A stretch of DNA of 64,000 bases from contig NC_091047.1 in the NCBI RefSeq assembly GCF_963966145.1, forward strand, positions 23,126,001 through 23,190,000, in the 5' to 3' direction. This document shows positions 1 to 9,996 of this stretch, in pieces (the first letter of the stretch is position 1; each line of letters starts with the position of its first letter). Below the pieces are notes generated by a model. It was not told the origin of the DNA, did not search any database, and saw nothing but the letters and a program-made list of their open reading frames with translations. Source of the DNA: Tenebrio molitor (Eukaryota > Arthropoda > Insecta > Coleoptera > Tenebrionidae). The position numbers were made by a program, and so were the translations under genes.

Positions 1-49
1 CGGTATCTGTCAAAATTCGATTTTTTTTTGACGTGACAATTTTTTGCAG

Positions 50-3000
50 GTCCGAGGCCATACCAGAGCCTCTAGCGGGTCTCGCGAGTTCAGGGAAGCC
101 ACGAAACGCGACGCCTTGAACCTGTTGGAGAAGGAACTCGACAAACTCCTCTCCACAGCGCAGGAAAATGAGAAGGAGAAGAGCAGGAAGGAGTTCGCTG
201 GATTTACACAACTATTTGGAAGGTTTCTCGAAGAAGCTGGACCTTCTGTTGATTGGGATAAAATTGAGAAGTTGCCTAATGACGCTGTTAGAGATTACGA
301 TACTTTGGAGACACCAACTACAGATACTATACACCATATGCTCAATAAATTAGTCGTTGTTAAACTAAATGGCGGTCTGGGCACGTCCATGGGATGCCAC
401 GGACCCAAATCCGTGATCGCGGTGCGGAATGATCTCACTTTCCTCGATCTGACGGTACAACAAATAGAGGTAAGGTTTGCAAAATAAACTGCGAGTTTTT
501 GTACTGACGAGGTCGATTGCAGCATCTCAACAAGACGTACAAGGTAAACGTTCCGTTGATATTGATGAATTCGTTCAATACGGACGAAGACACGGAAAAG
601 GTGATCAGGAAGTACAAGAATCTTCAAGTGGAGATTCACACTTTCAACCAGTCTTGCTATCCGAGAATAAACAGGGATACTCTGATGCCCATCACGAAGA
701 AAATTGACGTTCACAACGACTTGGAGTCGTGGTACCCTCCAGGTCACGGCGATTTTTATCAGAGCTTCAAAAATTCTGGATTGCTGAAGAAGTTTTTAGA
801 GCAAGGGAGGGAATATTGTTTCATTTCCAACATAGATAACTTGGGAGCTACTGTGGATCTAAACATCTTGAATCTTCTCTTGAATCCGAAAGACAATATC
901 CAACACGAGTTCGTTATGGAGGTGACAGACAAAACCAGAGCTGATGTCAAGGTGATAATAGATAAATATTTAATGATAGTGGTAGGAATTACAGATAAAT
1001 GTTCACAAGTCATCGGGACCTAGATAAGTAGAATTAACGGATTACGTGAAATCGTGTCTTGAGGTGAATAATAAATCGATAAAGTTAGAAATTTTACAAG
1101 AAGAAGCTCGTTGAAGTCTCATGTTAAAAAAAAAAATGTGTGACAATAAACAAGATAAAACTTTCAAAAAGGAATACATAATTACGTTGTTTATGGTTTT
1201 TAAATTACGTAACAATTAACGGAAAATGGTGCTCTTCTATTTTTATCATAACACATAGGTATAGATAAAATTATCTAGTCACATTTTTCTTGACACACTT
1301 TAACTTTTTACCATTTGACAGCTGATTACTGTCCAACAAATCAAGACTGCTACCTCATCTTTTGTTTTATCGAAACGTATGTCTTAACTTAATCGTAATC
1401 GTACAGATATGTATACCTGCTATACACAGTCTTTTTATTGGTTGGCTAATTCTCGAAAAATCTATTATTAATTAATTAATCATTAACGCTTTATCTTCAA
1501 TGGTAAAACCCATTTTACCACTTATTCTGGGATAATTGTTGCTTACAATTACAGGAAACGTCCGTAAACTTTGCCGAAATCGAAAACTTTTTTTCAAGGT
1601 TAACGTCAACACTGTTGCTTTAAAACTGACATTTCTTTAACATTTCACCGAAAAATCAACTTAGCAGTGGCGTCGCGTTTGGCAATGAACCTGGTAAATT
1701 ACCCATTCTTACGGATGTAAAATGTTGCTCTTGTTTATTTTATAAATTTCCTCCATTATCAGATAATAATAACAAAACGCACAATTATAATTCCAGTCTA
1801 AAATTCATGACTTCATGAGGTATCATTTATTATGAAGTATTTGCTTAGGATTCCCCTACGACGTGACCGATAATAATTTGCAAGCCTGCTCTGATTTGTT
1901 TTGTTCTAATCACTTTGCATCTTATGCAACGAGTGGGTTATTGACATTATTATCGCACATCAAAGCCGAAGGTCGGGTTTTTCATCTTTTCATCTACGAC
2001 CGTTCAGAATGTTACAATTCAAAGTCAAAAGAGTAATAGGCTAATAGGCGCCGATTGTTTTCGAAATTGTAGTGACGCCATAGCAACTCCATACACAGTG
2101 ACATTTAGATTTTCGTTTTTGTGAAAGCTTGCGAAAAGAGGATGACATCTTTAGGCGAAGATTTGCCTTCAGACGTAGAAGTTACAGGGTGTATTAAAAA
2201 TGGCACATAATATTTACATTACAATATTCTACTCTAGTACCAATTTACTGTTAACCCTCCGCTCATTGAGTTATTAACAGTGAAACTTGGAAATTTGCTT
2301 CCATTGTAAGGGAGAGATACATTTAAATACCATTAATAACACAACTCAAGAAGTAAAATAAATATTCCAGCACTAATTTTACCAATTTGATTATTGTTTT
2401 ATTTGTAATTTCATCTTTAAAAATGGTGTTCATAAATTTTGAATCTATTGCAACATGGCAACTAAGCTAGAGTGATTTTCCAAACTTGACTAAAATCAGG
2501 AAGTAACATTTAAAAAGTATTCGTCGAAGACCGGTATTCAACGTACATTCGCATGACATAAATATTATGCACCATTTTTAATATGTACACCCTGTATATG
2601 TTGCCTGAGATTTTTTTAATAGTACAAAATGTGAATTTCCGATTCATTTTTCTGATCAAATGCATATAACTTACAAACGTCTGTTTGAAAAAAATTGGTA
2701 ATGATTATATGTACTGGGTGAGCAACAATTAGTCTTTGAGTTGGCAATAAAACTGGTGACTTTTATACTTCGTCCAGCGAGAGATTGGGAGATTTTAAAT
2801 TGTAGACTTGTAACCCAACACTACAAAATGCACTAGAATACATTAATTAAAATAGAACATAATTTTAGGGCAAAAATGTTACTGCTTGAAGGATAATAGA
2901 GTGTTTGCGGAACGTCATTTTTCGTTATACTTATAGAGGGCGATTCAAACCAGAACAAGACAAGGGCGGGGCTTAAGATGCGCGCCGTTAAAGCGACCAG

Positions 3001-5033
3001 TGGCGTATGAAACTATTACTACTTGATTAAAATAATAAACATTACGAAATGAATGGGCAAAATTGATTTGAATTTTCAATAGGTTTTTTTTTTCATTTTA
3101 CACAACACAAGTAGTACACAAGCACAACTGACAGACAACAATAAGCCTAAAAACGGGAAAAATTTTACTTTCTAACGCCGTCACTGTAGTACACGTCCTT
3201 CCCTTCTGAAACAATGGACTGAGCCGACGTCTTTCTACGCAAACCACGTGATGTCCTGTTCTGGTTTGAATCGCCCTCTACCTGATTTTATGTTATAAAT
3301 AAATATAACGCAATTCATAATTTTCAAAAGTATTTGCGGAAAATTTTCATAACCACAAATATTAAAATAATGCCCTTATAATTTTGACATTCATTTAGAA
3401 AACTGTCACCAAAATTTTTGAGTTTCTCGCAACCATTCGGCTGCGGAGCACATCTTCGAATTTTTCTGAGTACATATTTCGAAGTTTTCAATGATATTAT
3501 TTAGCTATCACAATCGACACAATGGACAAGTTAATATTTGTCAGATCCTGATATCTATCTTTATTAGGCGTAAAGACCAACAAAATATAACGTTAAACTA
3601 TTTGATTGGCTACGTTATTTTTTAAAATAGTGTAAGGAATCGGATATTACGATAAGCTTATACTACGTGAATCTTATGATTGATTATAAGCATAAGGGAA
3701 CGTTTTATAAGCAAAAAATTGCCTACCGCAAACAGGCTAATTAATATTTCAAATTTTACGTGCGCTAGGTACTATTTCTCTACGTAGAATTTAGTGATTT
3801 TTATGTCAACCAATCAACCATTTTATCAATAAAAGATTACAAAAACCAAGAGGTTTTGAAATTTATGTCAGTTGTCAATAATGACAATAAAACAAACAGA
3901 AATATGTAGGTACAATTCTGTCTTAACCAATTTCAAGTAAATTTTTTTATTGCCAACTGAAACAGTTATTGTTGTTCACGTAGGACCGTGTGAGCAACAA
4001 GTACTGATTGAGTTGGCAATAAATTCTGGTGATTTTTGGTGACTTTTATGTCATGTTCCAACGAGAAAACCATTTTATTAATAAAAGATTACAAAAACCA
4101 AGACGTTTAAATTTGAAATGTATACCAGCTGTCAATAATGTCAATAAAACAAACCGAAATAGGTACAATTCAGTCTTGAAAATTGTATGTAAAATTTTTT
4201 ATTGCCAACTGAAACAGTTATTGTTGCTCACCCTGTAGTACCCGTTGAACGTGAAATTTTAACGAAACTCATCTCTAGGGTGGCACTCTGATCCAATACG
4301 AAAACAAACTGAGACTTCTCGAGATCGCCCAAGTACCAAAGGAACACGTGGACGCCTTCAAATCGGTCAAGACCTTCAAGTTTTTCAACACGAACAATTT
4401 GTGGGCCAAACTCGACGGTACTTCTTTGGCTCGCCCTTTTCAAAAATAAATTTCGTATGATTTCAGCTATCGAAAGAGTCCTCGACGAAGGCTCTCTCAG
4501 TTTGGAAATCATCATCAACAATAAAACACTGAACAACGGTTTGAACGTGATCCAGCTGGAGACGGCCGTCGGAGCTGCGATGAAGTCGTTCGAAGGGGGC
4601 ATCGGAATCAACGTGCCCCGGAGCCGATTTTTGCCGGTGAAGAAAACGTCAGATCTCCTGCTAGTGATGAGCAATCTGTACAGTTTGAAAAATGGGTCGT
4701 TAGTCATGTCGCCGCAAAGGATGTTCCCGACCACGCCTCTGGTCAAATTGGGTGATAATCATTTCGCCAAGGTTAAAGAGTTTTTAGGACGGTTCGCTAA
4801 TATACCGGATTTGATCGAATTAGACCATTTGACCGTGTCCGGTGACGTCACTTTCGGCAGGGGGGTCTCTTTAAAGGTGGGTTCCGTTCTGGAGTCGATA
4901 ACTTTTCATGACGAGTTGTTTTCAGGGTACTGTAATTATAATAGCCAATCATGGAGATCGAATCGATATTCCTTCAGGTGCCAATTTAGAAAACAAAATA
5001 GTCTCCGGTAATATGCGTATCTTAGATCACTGA
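50..5033 (+). CDS. UGP: UTP--glucose-1-phosphate uridylyltransferase, 5' end outside window
   Basis: This enzyme makes UDP-glucose from UTP and glucose-1-phosphate in the cytosol, feeding glycogen, chitin and glycoprotein synthesis. Coding exons by GT-AG junctions and frame are 50-469, 523-951, 4279-4417, 4467-4876 and 4926-5033, giving 501 residues plus stop. Animal UGP2 is about 508 residues, so only a short N-terminal piece lies upstream. Visible family motifs are KLNGGLGTSMG (nucleotide-binding loop), TFLDLTVQQIE, NSFNTDED, AWYPPGHGD-like SWYPPGHGD, NIDNLGATVD, LNVIQLETAVGAA, NVPRSRFLPVK, LDHLTVSGDVTFG and the C-terminal SGNMRILDH. The last part forms the left-handed beta-helix of the family. 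Introns are tiny (53, 49 and 49 nt) except for one of 3.3 kb that is packed with transposable elements. The first codon at 50 follows an acceptor AG, so it is an internal exon, not a start. Identity is very secure. Confidence 0.97.
952..2184 (+). other. UGP intron, left part
   Basis: This AT-rich intron sequence has no coding exon or repeat that I recognise. It is flanked on the right by a TA-bounded inverted-repeat element. Confidence 0.6.
2185..2594. mobile_element. TA-flanked MITE, CAGGGTGTA family
   Basis: A 410 bp unit starts CAGGGTGTATTAAAAATGG and ends with its near inverted complement CCATTTTTAATATGTACACCCTG. It is bounded by TA on both sides, as for Tc1/mariner-type insertions. No open frame of note lies inside, so it is probably a nonautonomous miniature element inside the large UGP intron. 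Confidence 0.7.
2714..3980. mobile_element. Nonautonomous TIR element, gtGAGCAACAAT family, copy 1
   Basis: The left end resembles CTGGGTGAGCAACAATTAGT. The right end is the inverted complement, running through TTGCCAACTGAAACAGTTAT to TTCACG. The same terminal sequence recurs at 3983-4235, 30475-30512 and at the window's right edge. The interior segment with GTCCAGCGAGAGATTGG is also shared with 30068-30320. Another element (2936-3278) has inserted into this copy. It lies inside the UGP intron and shows no transposase frame. Confidence 0.65.
2936..3278. mobile_element. Nested MITE, GAGGGCGATTCAAACC ends
   Basis: Perfect terminal inverted repeats of about 22 bp (GAGGGCGATTCAAACCAGAA and complement) are bounded by TA at 2934-2935 and 3279-3280. 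The unit is 343 bp, noncoding, and sits inside the older element at 2714-3980. The identical ends suggest a comparatively recent insertion. Confidence 0.8.
3983..4235. mobile_element. Nonautonomous TIR element, gtGAGCAACAAT family, copy 2
   Basis: This 253 bp copy abuts copy 1 directly. It starts GGACCGTGTGAGCAACAAG and ends GTTATTGTTGCTCACCCTG followed by TA. Its interior, including AATAAAAGATTACAAAAACC, matches the right part of copy 1. The right boundary is only about 40 bp from the UGP exon beginning at 4279. Confidence 0.7.
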
Positions 5034-5532
5034 GCTGTGTGTGTGTGCTTTTTTTTTGAAAAAGATATTTTAAATATTGTTTATACATAAAATTTACTTG
5101 ATTATTTTTAGTAAGCTGTTTTCTATTTATTTAAAAAATTATAAACAAATGTGCAATCGCGAAAATATATTTTCGTGTAAACTAACGAGTTTTATTATTT
5201 TCGTTGCACCCTTTCCACTATAGATAAAGCTGTCGATATTATGGGTGCGTCTTTATCTTGAAAGAAATGTTATCAAGGAGACGTCAAATATACATTTGGA
5301 CCGAGTAAACAACTTTGTTGGGTAGTTTGCAAAAGAAGGTACAAATTACTAAGAATTTTGTACAAAAGTAAGTAGCCACAACTCCATAAATTATCCTAGA
5401 TCCAACGACAAATTTCATTTGAGTTTTGTATTTGAAAAGTAAAGGTAATACAAACCAGTTTTTTTTTTCAAATGTGAGCACTAATTACAAATATTAACTT
5501 TTTTTTAAAATAAATATTCATTATTTCATATA

Positions 5533-6128
5533 CAGACTGATCACAAAAAAACGCCCCAGCTTATATCTTTCGTATTTGATATCCGATTTCAACGAACGAT
5601 ACATCAAATTAAAGGGTTCAAAAAGTATTATAAACTGGATATAAAATGTTGCCCTTAGCAACCCGATTTTACAAGGGTGAAGGGTCAACTGTATTTTTTT
5701 AAATGGCATCATACTTTTTTTGGTAGCGTTAGATTTATTATGTTTTTCTGAGTTCAAAAATTAGTAGGAATAAGTAGAACTTTATTTGTAACAGGCCATG
5801 AATTGCTTAAGACATTCTTGTTGTAACCATGGAAACACAAACAAATAAAAGTTTATTTTGGAAATAAACTTTATTTGTCGTTATATACAGGGGGTGCTAT
5901 ATTTTTGAACTCAGAAAAACATAGTGAATATAACTGTACCAAAAAATTATATTGCCATTTAAAAAAATAAAGTTGGCCCTTCACCTTTGCAAAATAGGGT
6001 CGCTAAGGGCAACATTTTTTATCCAGTTTATAGTACTTTTTGACCCCTTTAATTTGATGTATCACTCGTTGAAATCGAGTATCAAATAGGAAAGATACAA
6101 GCTGGGGTGTTTTTTTGTGATCAGTCTG
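5533..6128. mobile_element. Long-TIR (foldback-like) MITE
   Basis: A 596 bp unit is bounded by TA on each side. It has two inverted arms of roughly 220 bp (5533-5757 and 5903-6128) that begin CAGACTGATCACAAAAAAAC. The arms differ at scattered sites, so it is not brand new. About 145 bp of spacer separate them. No transposase is visible. Confidence 0.75.
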
Positions 6129-6151
6129 TATTTAAAAATTACATACTAATA

Positions 6152-6389
6152 CAGGGTCATTTGGTCATTATAAATGATTGTCCCATCGCAGTTGGCGTTG
6201 AAAACCCACATAAATTTGGTATGTGCCGCTAGCTTCGCAACGTTAGATAAACTAGTAGACAAATTTACACTATCGCCAGCAGCGCTACCTATCGGCGATG
6301 CTAGTCTCACTCATGTTATAAAGCTTGCCGCATATTCAAGTACATAATCAACGCCTACTGCGATGAGGCAATCATTTATAATGACCCCG
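6152..6389. mobile_element. TA-flanked MITE, CAGGGTCATT family
   Basis: This 238 bp unit starts CAGGGTCATT and ends AATGACCCCG, with TA on both sides. The arms share CATTATAAATGATTG and a GGCGTTG block about 45 bp in. The left arm carries a small extra TTGGTCATT. It is noncoding. Confidence 0.7.
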
Positions 6390-6734
6390 TAGTTCATTTA
6401 CGTTGAATGTAATTTATACCCTTTAAACCCTTAGAATCGATTTACGTAATCTTATACAAATTCAGTACCAAAGTTGCGCTGAAGAGTGAAGAAAGACTTA
6501 ATTAAAAAGACGTAATTTTATATACCGTATGTCCCCGGATTAGGTTCACAAGAGGATTTTTTTTTCTATTTTGCACCTGTAACACAGTCAGTATAACACT
6601 CAAAGTGAGTTTTGCTACATGATCACAGCATTTCACGACACTTTAAATTCAGAACTACTTACCAGCGTTACCAACCCTTCTATTTGCCAAATATAATTTT
6701 CTTGGGATTGTTTTGAACTTTTTTAAATTTAAGA

Positions 6735-6895
6735 GGCAAAATAGAAAAAATAATGTATTATACTCATTTTATAAGCCATTTTGTCACACTTGTTTGCTTT
6801 ACAGCACTCGTAGCTGCGCTCCTCGTATTCTAAAAAACGCGTGCGACAAAATGGTGTCTTATAAAACTCTTATAATAAACTACCTACTATTTTTG
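6735..6895. repeat. Imperfect palindrome with CG-rich centre, copy a
   Basis: Arms TTTATAAGCCATTTTGTC and GACAAAATGGTGTCTTATAAA flank a centre containing GCACTCGTAGCTGCGCTCC. Related sequence occurs at 11640-11765 (GGCAAARTAGAAAAAATA, TTATAAG, CATTTTRTC). It may be a hairpin-type repeat of unknown origin. Confidence 0.5.
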
Positions 6896-6904
6896 TCCAT
6901 GGCT

Positions 6905-6958
6905 TCTTCTCATCATCACCAATTATCGTTTTTTTCCAAACTTATTTCAGAATCACCC
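6905..6958. repeat. Fragment of CAGGGTGATTCTGAAATAAG element end
   Basis: Sequence CCAAACTTATTTCAGAATCA leading to CCCTG is the inverted complement of the end at 24483. It also matches 26618-26690, together with the adjoining CTTCTTCTCATCAT stretch. It is probably one end of a truncated TA-type element. Confidence 0.5.
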
Positions 6959-7323
6959 TGGGCTTTGTTTATTTCAAATTTACAATGCTTACCGAAAAGT
7001 TCATACCGTAAAATTTAGCAATAATAATTGCTGCTTGTCTAAAGGGTGAAAATATGATTGGCAAAAGTTATCACGTGTCAAATTTGACATTAAAAAATCC
7101 GAAATAGAGTTTGCGTTGGAAATATAGGAAAAAGTTGGTTGTAATGAGATTTTATGCCTATAAGTCTAATGTGAATTTTCAGTTGGAAATTATCAAATTC
7201 AAGTTCAACTTGATTGAGCAGAAATGTGTACTAGGGGTGACTGGCCACTCCTTAGTGTAAATATTATTCTACAAAATTGAAGAGGGACAAATTTGTCAAA
7301 TATCAAAAACGTCAACTTTTATA

Positions 7324-7693
7324 CAGGGTTATTCTAAATGATTGTAGTCGAAGTAGGCATGAAAACTGAATGTAAAATTTATGGTTGTCGCTCCATATAA
7401 AAGAACATCAAAATGATGTGAATAAGTGAGTAGGTATATACACACCGTTCACACACAGGAGTCGAATTGGGTACAAAACAACTCAATATTTTTAGAATAA
7501 TTGATTGCAAAACAATTCAATATTTCTGGATTCAATCGTTAATTTAACAAAAATAAATAAAAATCTCATCACCGCACTTTTCACCTAAAAAATGACAGTG
7601 ACAGCGACAAAACTGACAGTTCACATGAAAGCGGCAAAAATGTAATAACATGGGCATGGCCTACTTCGACTACAATCATTTAGAATAAGCCTG
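7324..7693. mobile_element. TA-flanked MITE, CAGGGTTATTCTAAATG family, copy 1
   Basis: This 370 bp unit has inverted ends CAGGGTTATTCTAAATGATT and complement with TA on each side. The TIRs extend about 35 bp through TGTAGTCGAAGTAGGC. A second copy (8552-8879) lies 860 bp away inside a transposase. Shared interior includes ATGACAGTGACAGCGACAAA. Confidence 0.85.
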
Positions 7694-8247
7694 TATAAAA
7701 TTCAACAATTTATACCCGCGGGTGTCCCAGAACTGCCGCATGATATTTTAATAACGTATTCCGGAGTGAAAATTAAGACTAAATTTGAAAGAATAAATGT
7801 CGAGGGCCGTAGGGTATTTAAATGGTAAACTATTGAAATTAACCAATCGTGTGAAGCTTTTTTCAACCTGTTTTAAGGTATATTAAGTAATCCGACTAGT
7901 TGCTAGGAAACAACGTACATTTACATTTTTCAAAATTCTTATAAATTTAGCAGGTCCACTCTACTTGACAGAAATGAAGTGACAATGTGACATTATTTTT
8001 TAATGGCTGCGTTGAGACACGTCACCCAAAGATGAAAGCGTAAATGTTGAGCTGACAAACGTTAATACACTCCTTGAAACTAGGGAAAAATATTGAGGTT
8101 CATGTTTGATTGGAATAATGCCTTAACAAAAGGTGGTTTTTAAGCAGGGTAAAACAGAAAAGCAATATTGTTTTGATTTTTTAGAATTAAAAAAAAAAGT
8201 TTAATAAACAATCAAAAACCATAACAGTTAACAATTCATAGATACTC

Positions 8248-9670
8248 TTATAATAATTGCTCAAAATGACCTCCACCAATTTGAATACAAAGGCGTGCTC
8301 GTCTTATTAAGCTTGCTTGGGCGCCTTGAATCATTTGAGGTGTAATTGTTGCCAAAGCTTCATGCAATCTATCATCCAGTTGTTCTAAAGAGTTCACCGG
8401 TTCACGATAAACATAGTTTTTCGTGTAACCCCACAAAAAATAGTCTAAAGGTGTGAGGTCAGGCGACCTAGCCGGCCAATTTATTGGCCCGCCACGTCCT
8501 ATCCAAGAATCAGGATATCTTCTATCAAGAACTTGTTGAGCTTGAGTTGTACAGGGTTATTCTAAATGATTGTAGTCGAAGTAGGCGTGAAAACTGTATG
8601 TAAAATTTATGGTTGCCGCTCCACATAAAAAAACATCAAAATGATGTGAACATATTGAGTTGTTTTGCACCCAATTTAACTCCCGCGTGTGAACGGTCTA
8701 TACTCACTTATTCGGATTCAATCGTTAATTTAACAAAAATAAATAAAATCCTCATCACCGCATTTTTCACCTAAAAAATGACAGTGACAGCGACAAAACT
8801 GACAGTTCACATGAAAGCGGCAAAAATGTAATAACATGGACATGGCCTACTTCGACTACAATCATTTAGAATAACCCTGTATAATGCACTGGAGCACCAT
8901 CGTGTTGAAACCAGGGATGTGCCAAGAATTGCAATGGCACATCGTCTAGAAGATCAGGCAATTCATCATTAAGAAAATTGGCATAGACTTCACCATTTAA
9001 TCTTGGAGGAAATTTAAACGGAACAACCTGAAATATTTTATCTGATAATCGTTTGTTTATCAACACTTGCCAATGAATCTCCTAAAATCCCAGCCCACAA
9101 ATTAATGCTAAACCGATGTTGAAATGCATTAACATGAATTGCATGATGTGGATTTTCGTCTACCCATACATGATAATTATGAATGTTAAATGTTCCGTTT
9201 CTTGAGAAAAAACATTCATCCGTAAATAAAATACTTTTTACAAAGTTGGGATTTGCTTCATTTTGTTGCAGTAACCATTCACAGAACTGCACTCTGAGAG
9301 GAAGATCTTCAGGCAAGAGATTCTGTACACGCGTATAATGATAAGCGTGTTGCCGATTATATCCTTTAGAATCCGCTGTGTTGTGCTTTTTGAAATGTCA
9401 AACATACTAGCGACGCTTCTAATACTTAACGTTCCGTCTTCCTCAAAAGTCTGAAGAACAGCCTCTTCATTTTATGGAGTGCGAGCCTCTCGTGTAACAC
9501 CACCAACTCCTTTAGTTTGAGGTACTAAATTCCCCGTATTCCTAGCGCGATTCACCAAACGCAAAAATACATTTGCAGGAAAACGGCAGCGTAAGCTTCT
9601 ACGGCTGCGTAAGCACTTTCACCACATGCTCCATAAACTATGAGCATATCATAGTACTCTGCAGCGGTAA
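8248..9670 (-). pseudogene. DUF4817/DDE transposase, broken
   Basis: Read from about 9670 leftward, the N-terminus YYDMLIVYGACGESAYAA fits the DUF4817 helix-turn-helix seen in insect transposases. Later segments QFCEWLLQQNE, ILFTDECFFSRNGTFN, WFQHDGAPVHYT, SPDLTPLDYFLWGY and the tail RARLCIQIGGGHFEQLL follow the DDE order, with D of FTDE, D of HDGAP and D of SPDL. It is broken by at least one frameshift near 9580, an in-frame stop near 9475, a frame break near 9060 and the 328 bp insertion at 8552-8879. It is not expected to be active. Confidence 0.8.
8552..8879. mobile_element. TA-flanked MITE, CAGGGTTATTCTAAATG family, copy 2, inside a transposase
   Basis: This 328 bp unit starts CAGGGTTATTCTAAATGATT and ends with the exact complement. 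It is bounded by TA at 8550-8551 and 8880-8881. It splits the transposase reading frame between PVHYT and the segment leading to SPDLTP. Ignoring the unit and one TA, the two sides join in frame, so this is a simple TA-duplicating insertion. Confidence 0.9.
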
Positions 9671-9996
9671 ACATTTTCAAAACTGTTCACTTTTGGATTT
9701 TATGAAAAAATATTACTGTCAAAATGACGTTAAGAAATGTCACAATGTAATTTATTATTCGATTACAGCGGACCAAATAATTCAAAGAATTTTATCGTAT
9801 TATGAAAATCCATGGAAATAAAACACAGTAATGAGCTTACCTAATAAAGCAATTAACAAAGGTCTTATGATTGGTCAGCGAAAATCGCTTACAGTATAGA
9901 TACTATAGGACCCTCGACATTTTTTCTTTCAATTTTAGTCTTGATTTTCACTCTAGAATACGCTATTAAAATATCATGCGGCAGTTCTGGGACACC

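Larger units (their letters stand above)
7721..9996 (-). mobile_element. Decayed DDE transposon with about 95 bp TIRs
   Basis: Inverted arms of about 90-95 bp begin GGTGTCCCAGAACTGCCGCA at the left and end with the complement at the right. They enclose a transposase on the minus strand. Total length is 2276 bp, of which 328 bp is a later insertion. The arms agree at most positions, with scattered mismatches. I could not identify an unambiguous target-site duplication. The internal protein resembles insect IS630/Tc1/mariner-group transposases that carry an N-terminal DUF4817-like helix-turn-helix. Confidence 0.8.

Noticed and set aside
6713..7018. 101-codon frame between UGP and lig
   Set aside because: It spans two repeat fragments and has no coding character.
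9573..9821. 82-codon plus-strand frame
   Set aside because: Antisense shadow of the decayed transposase on the minus strand.
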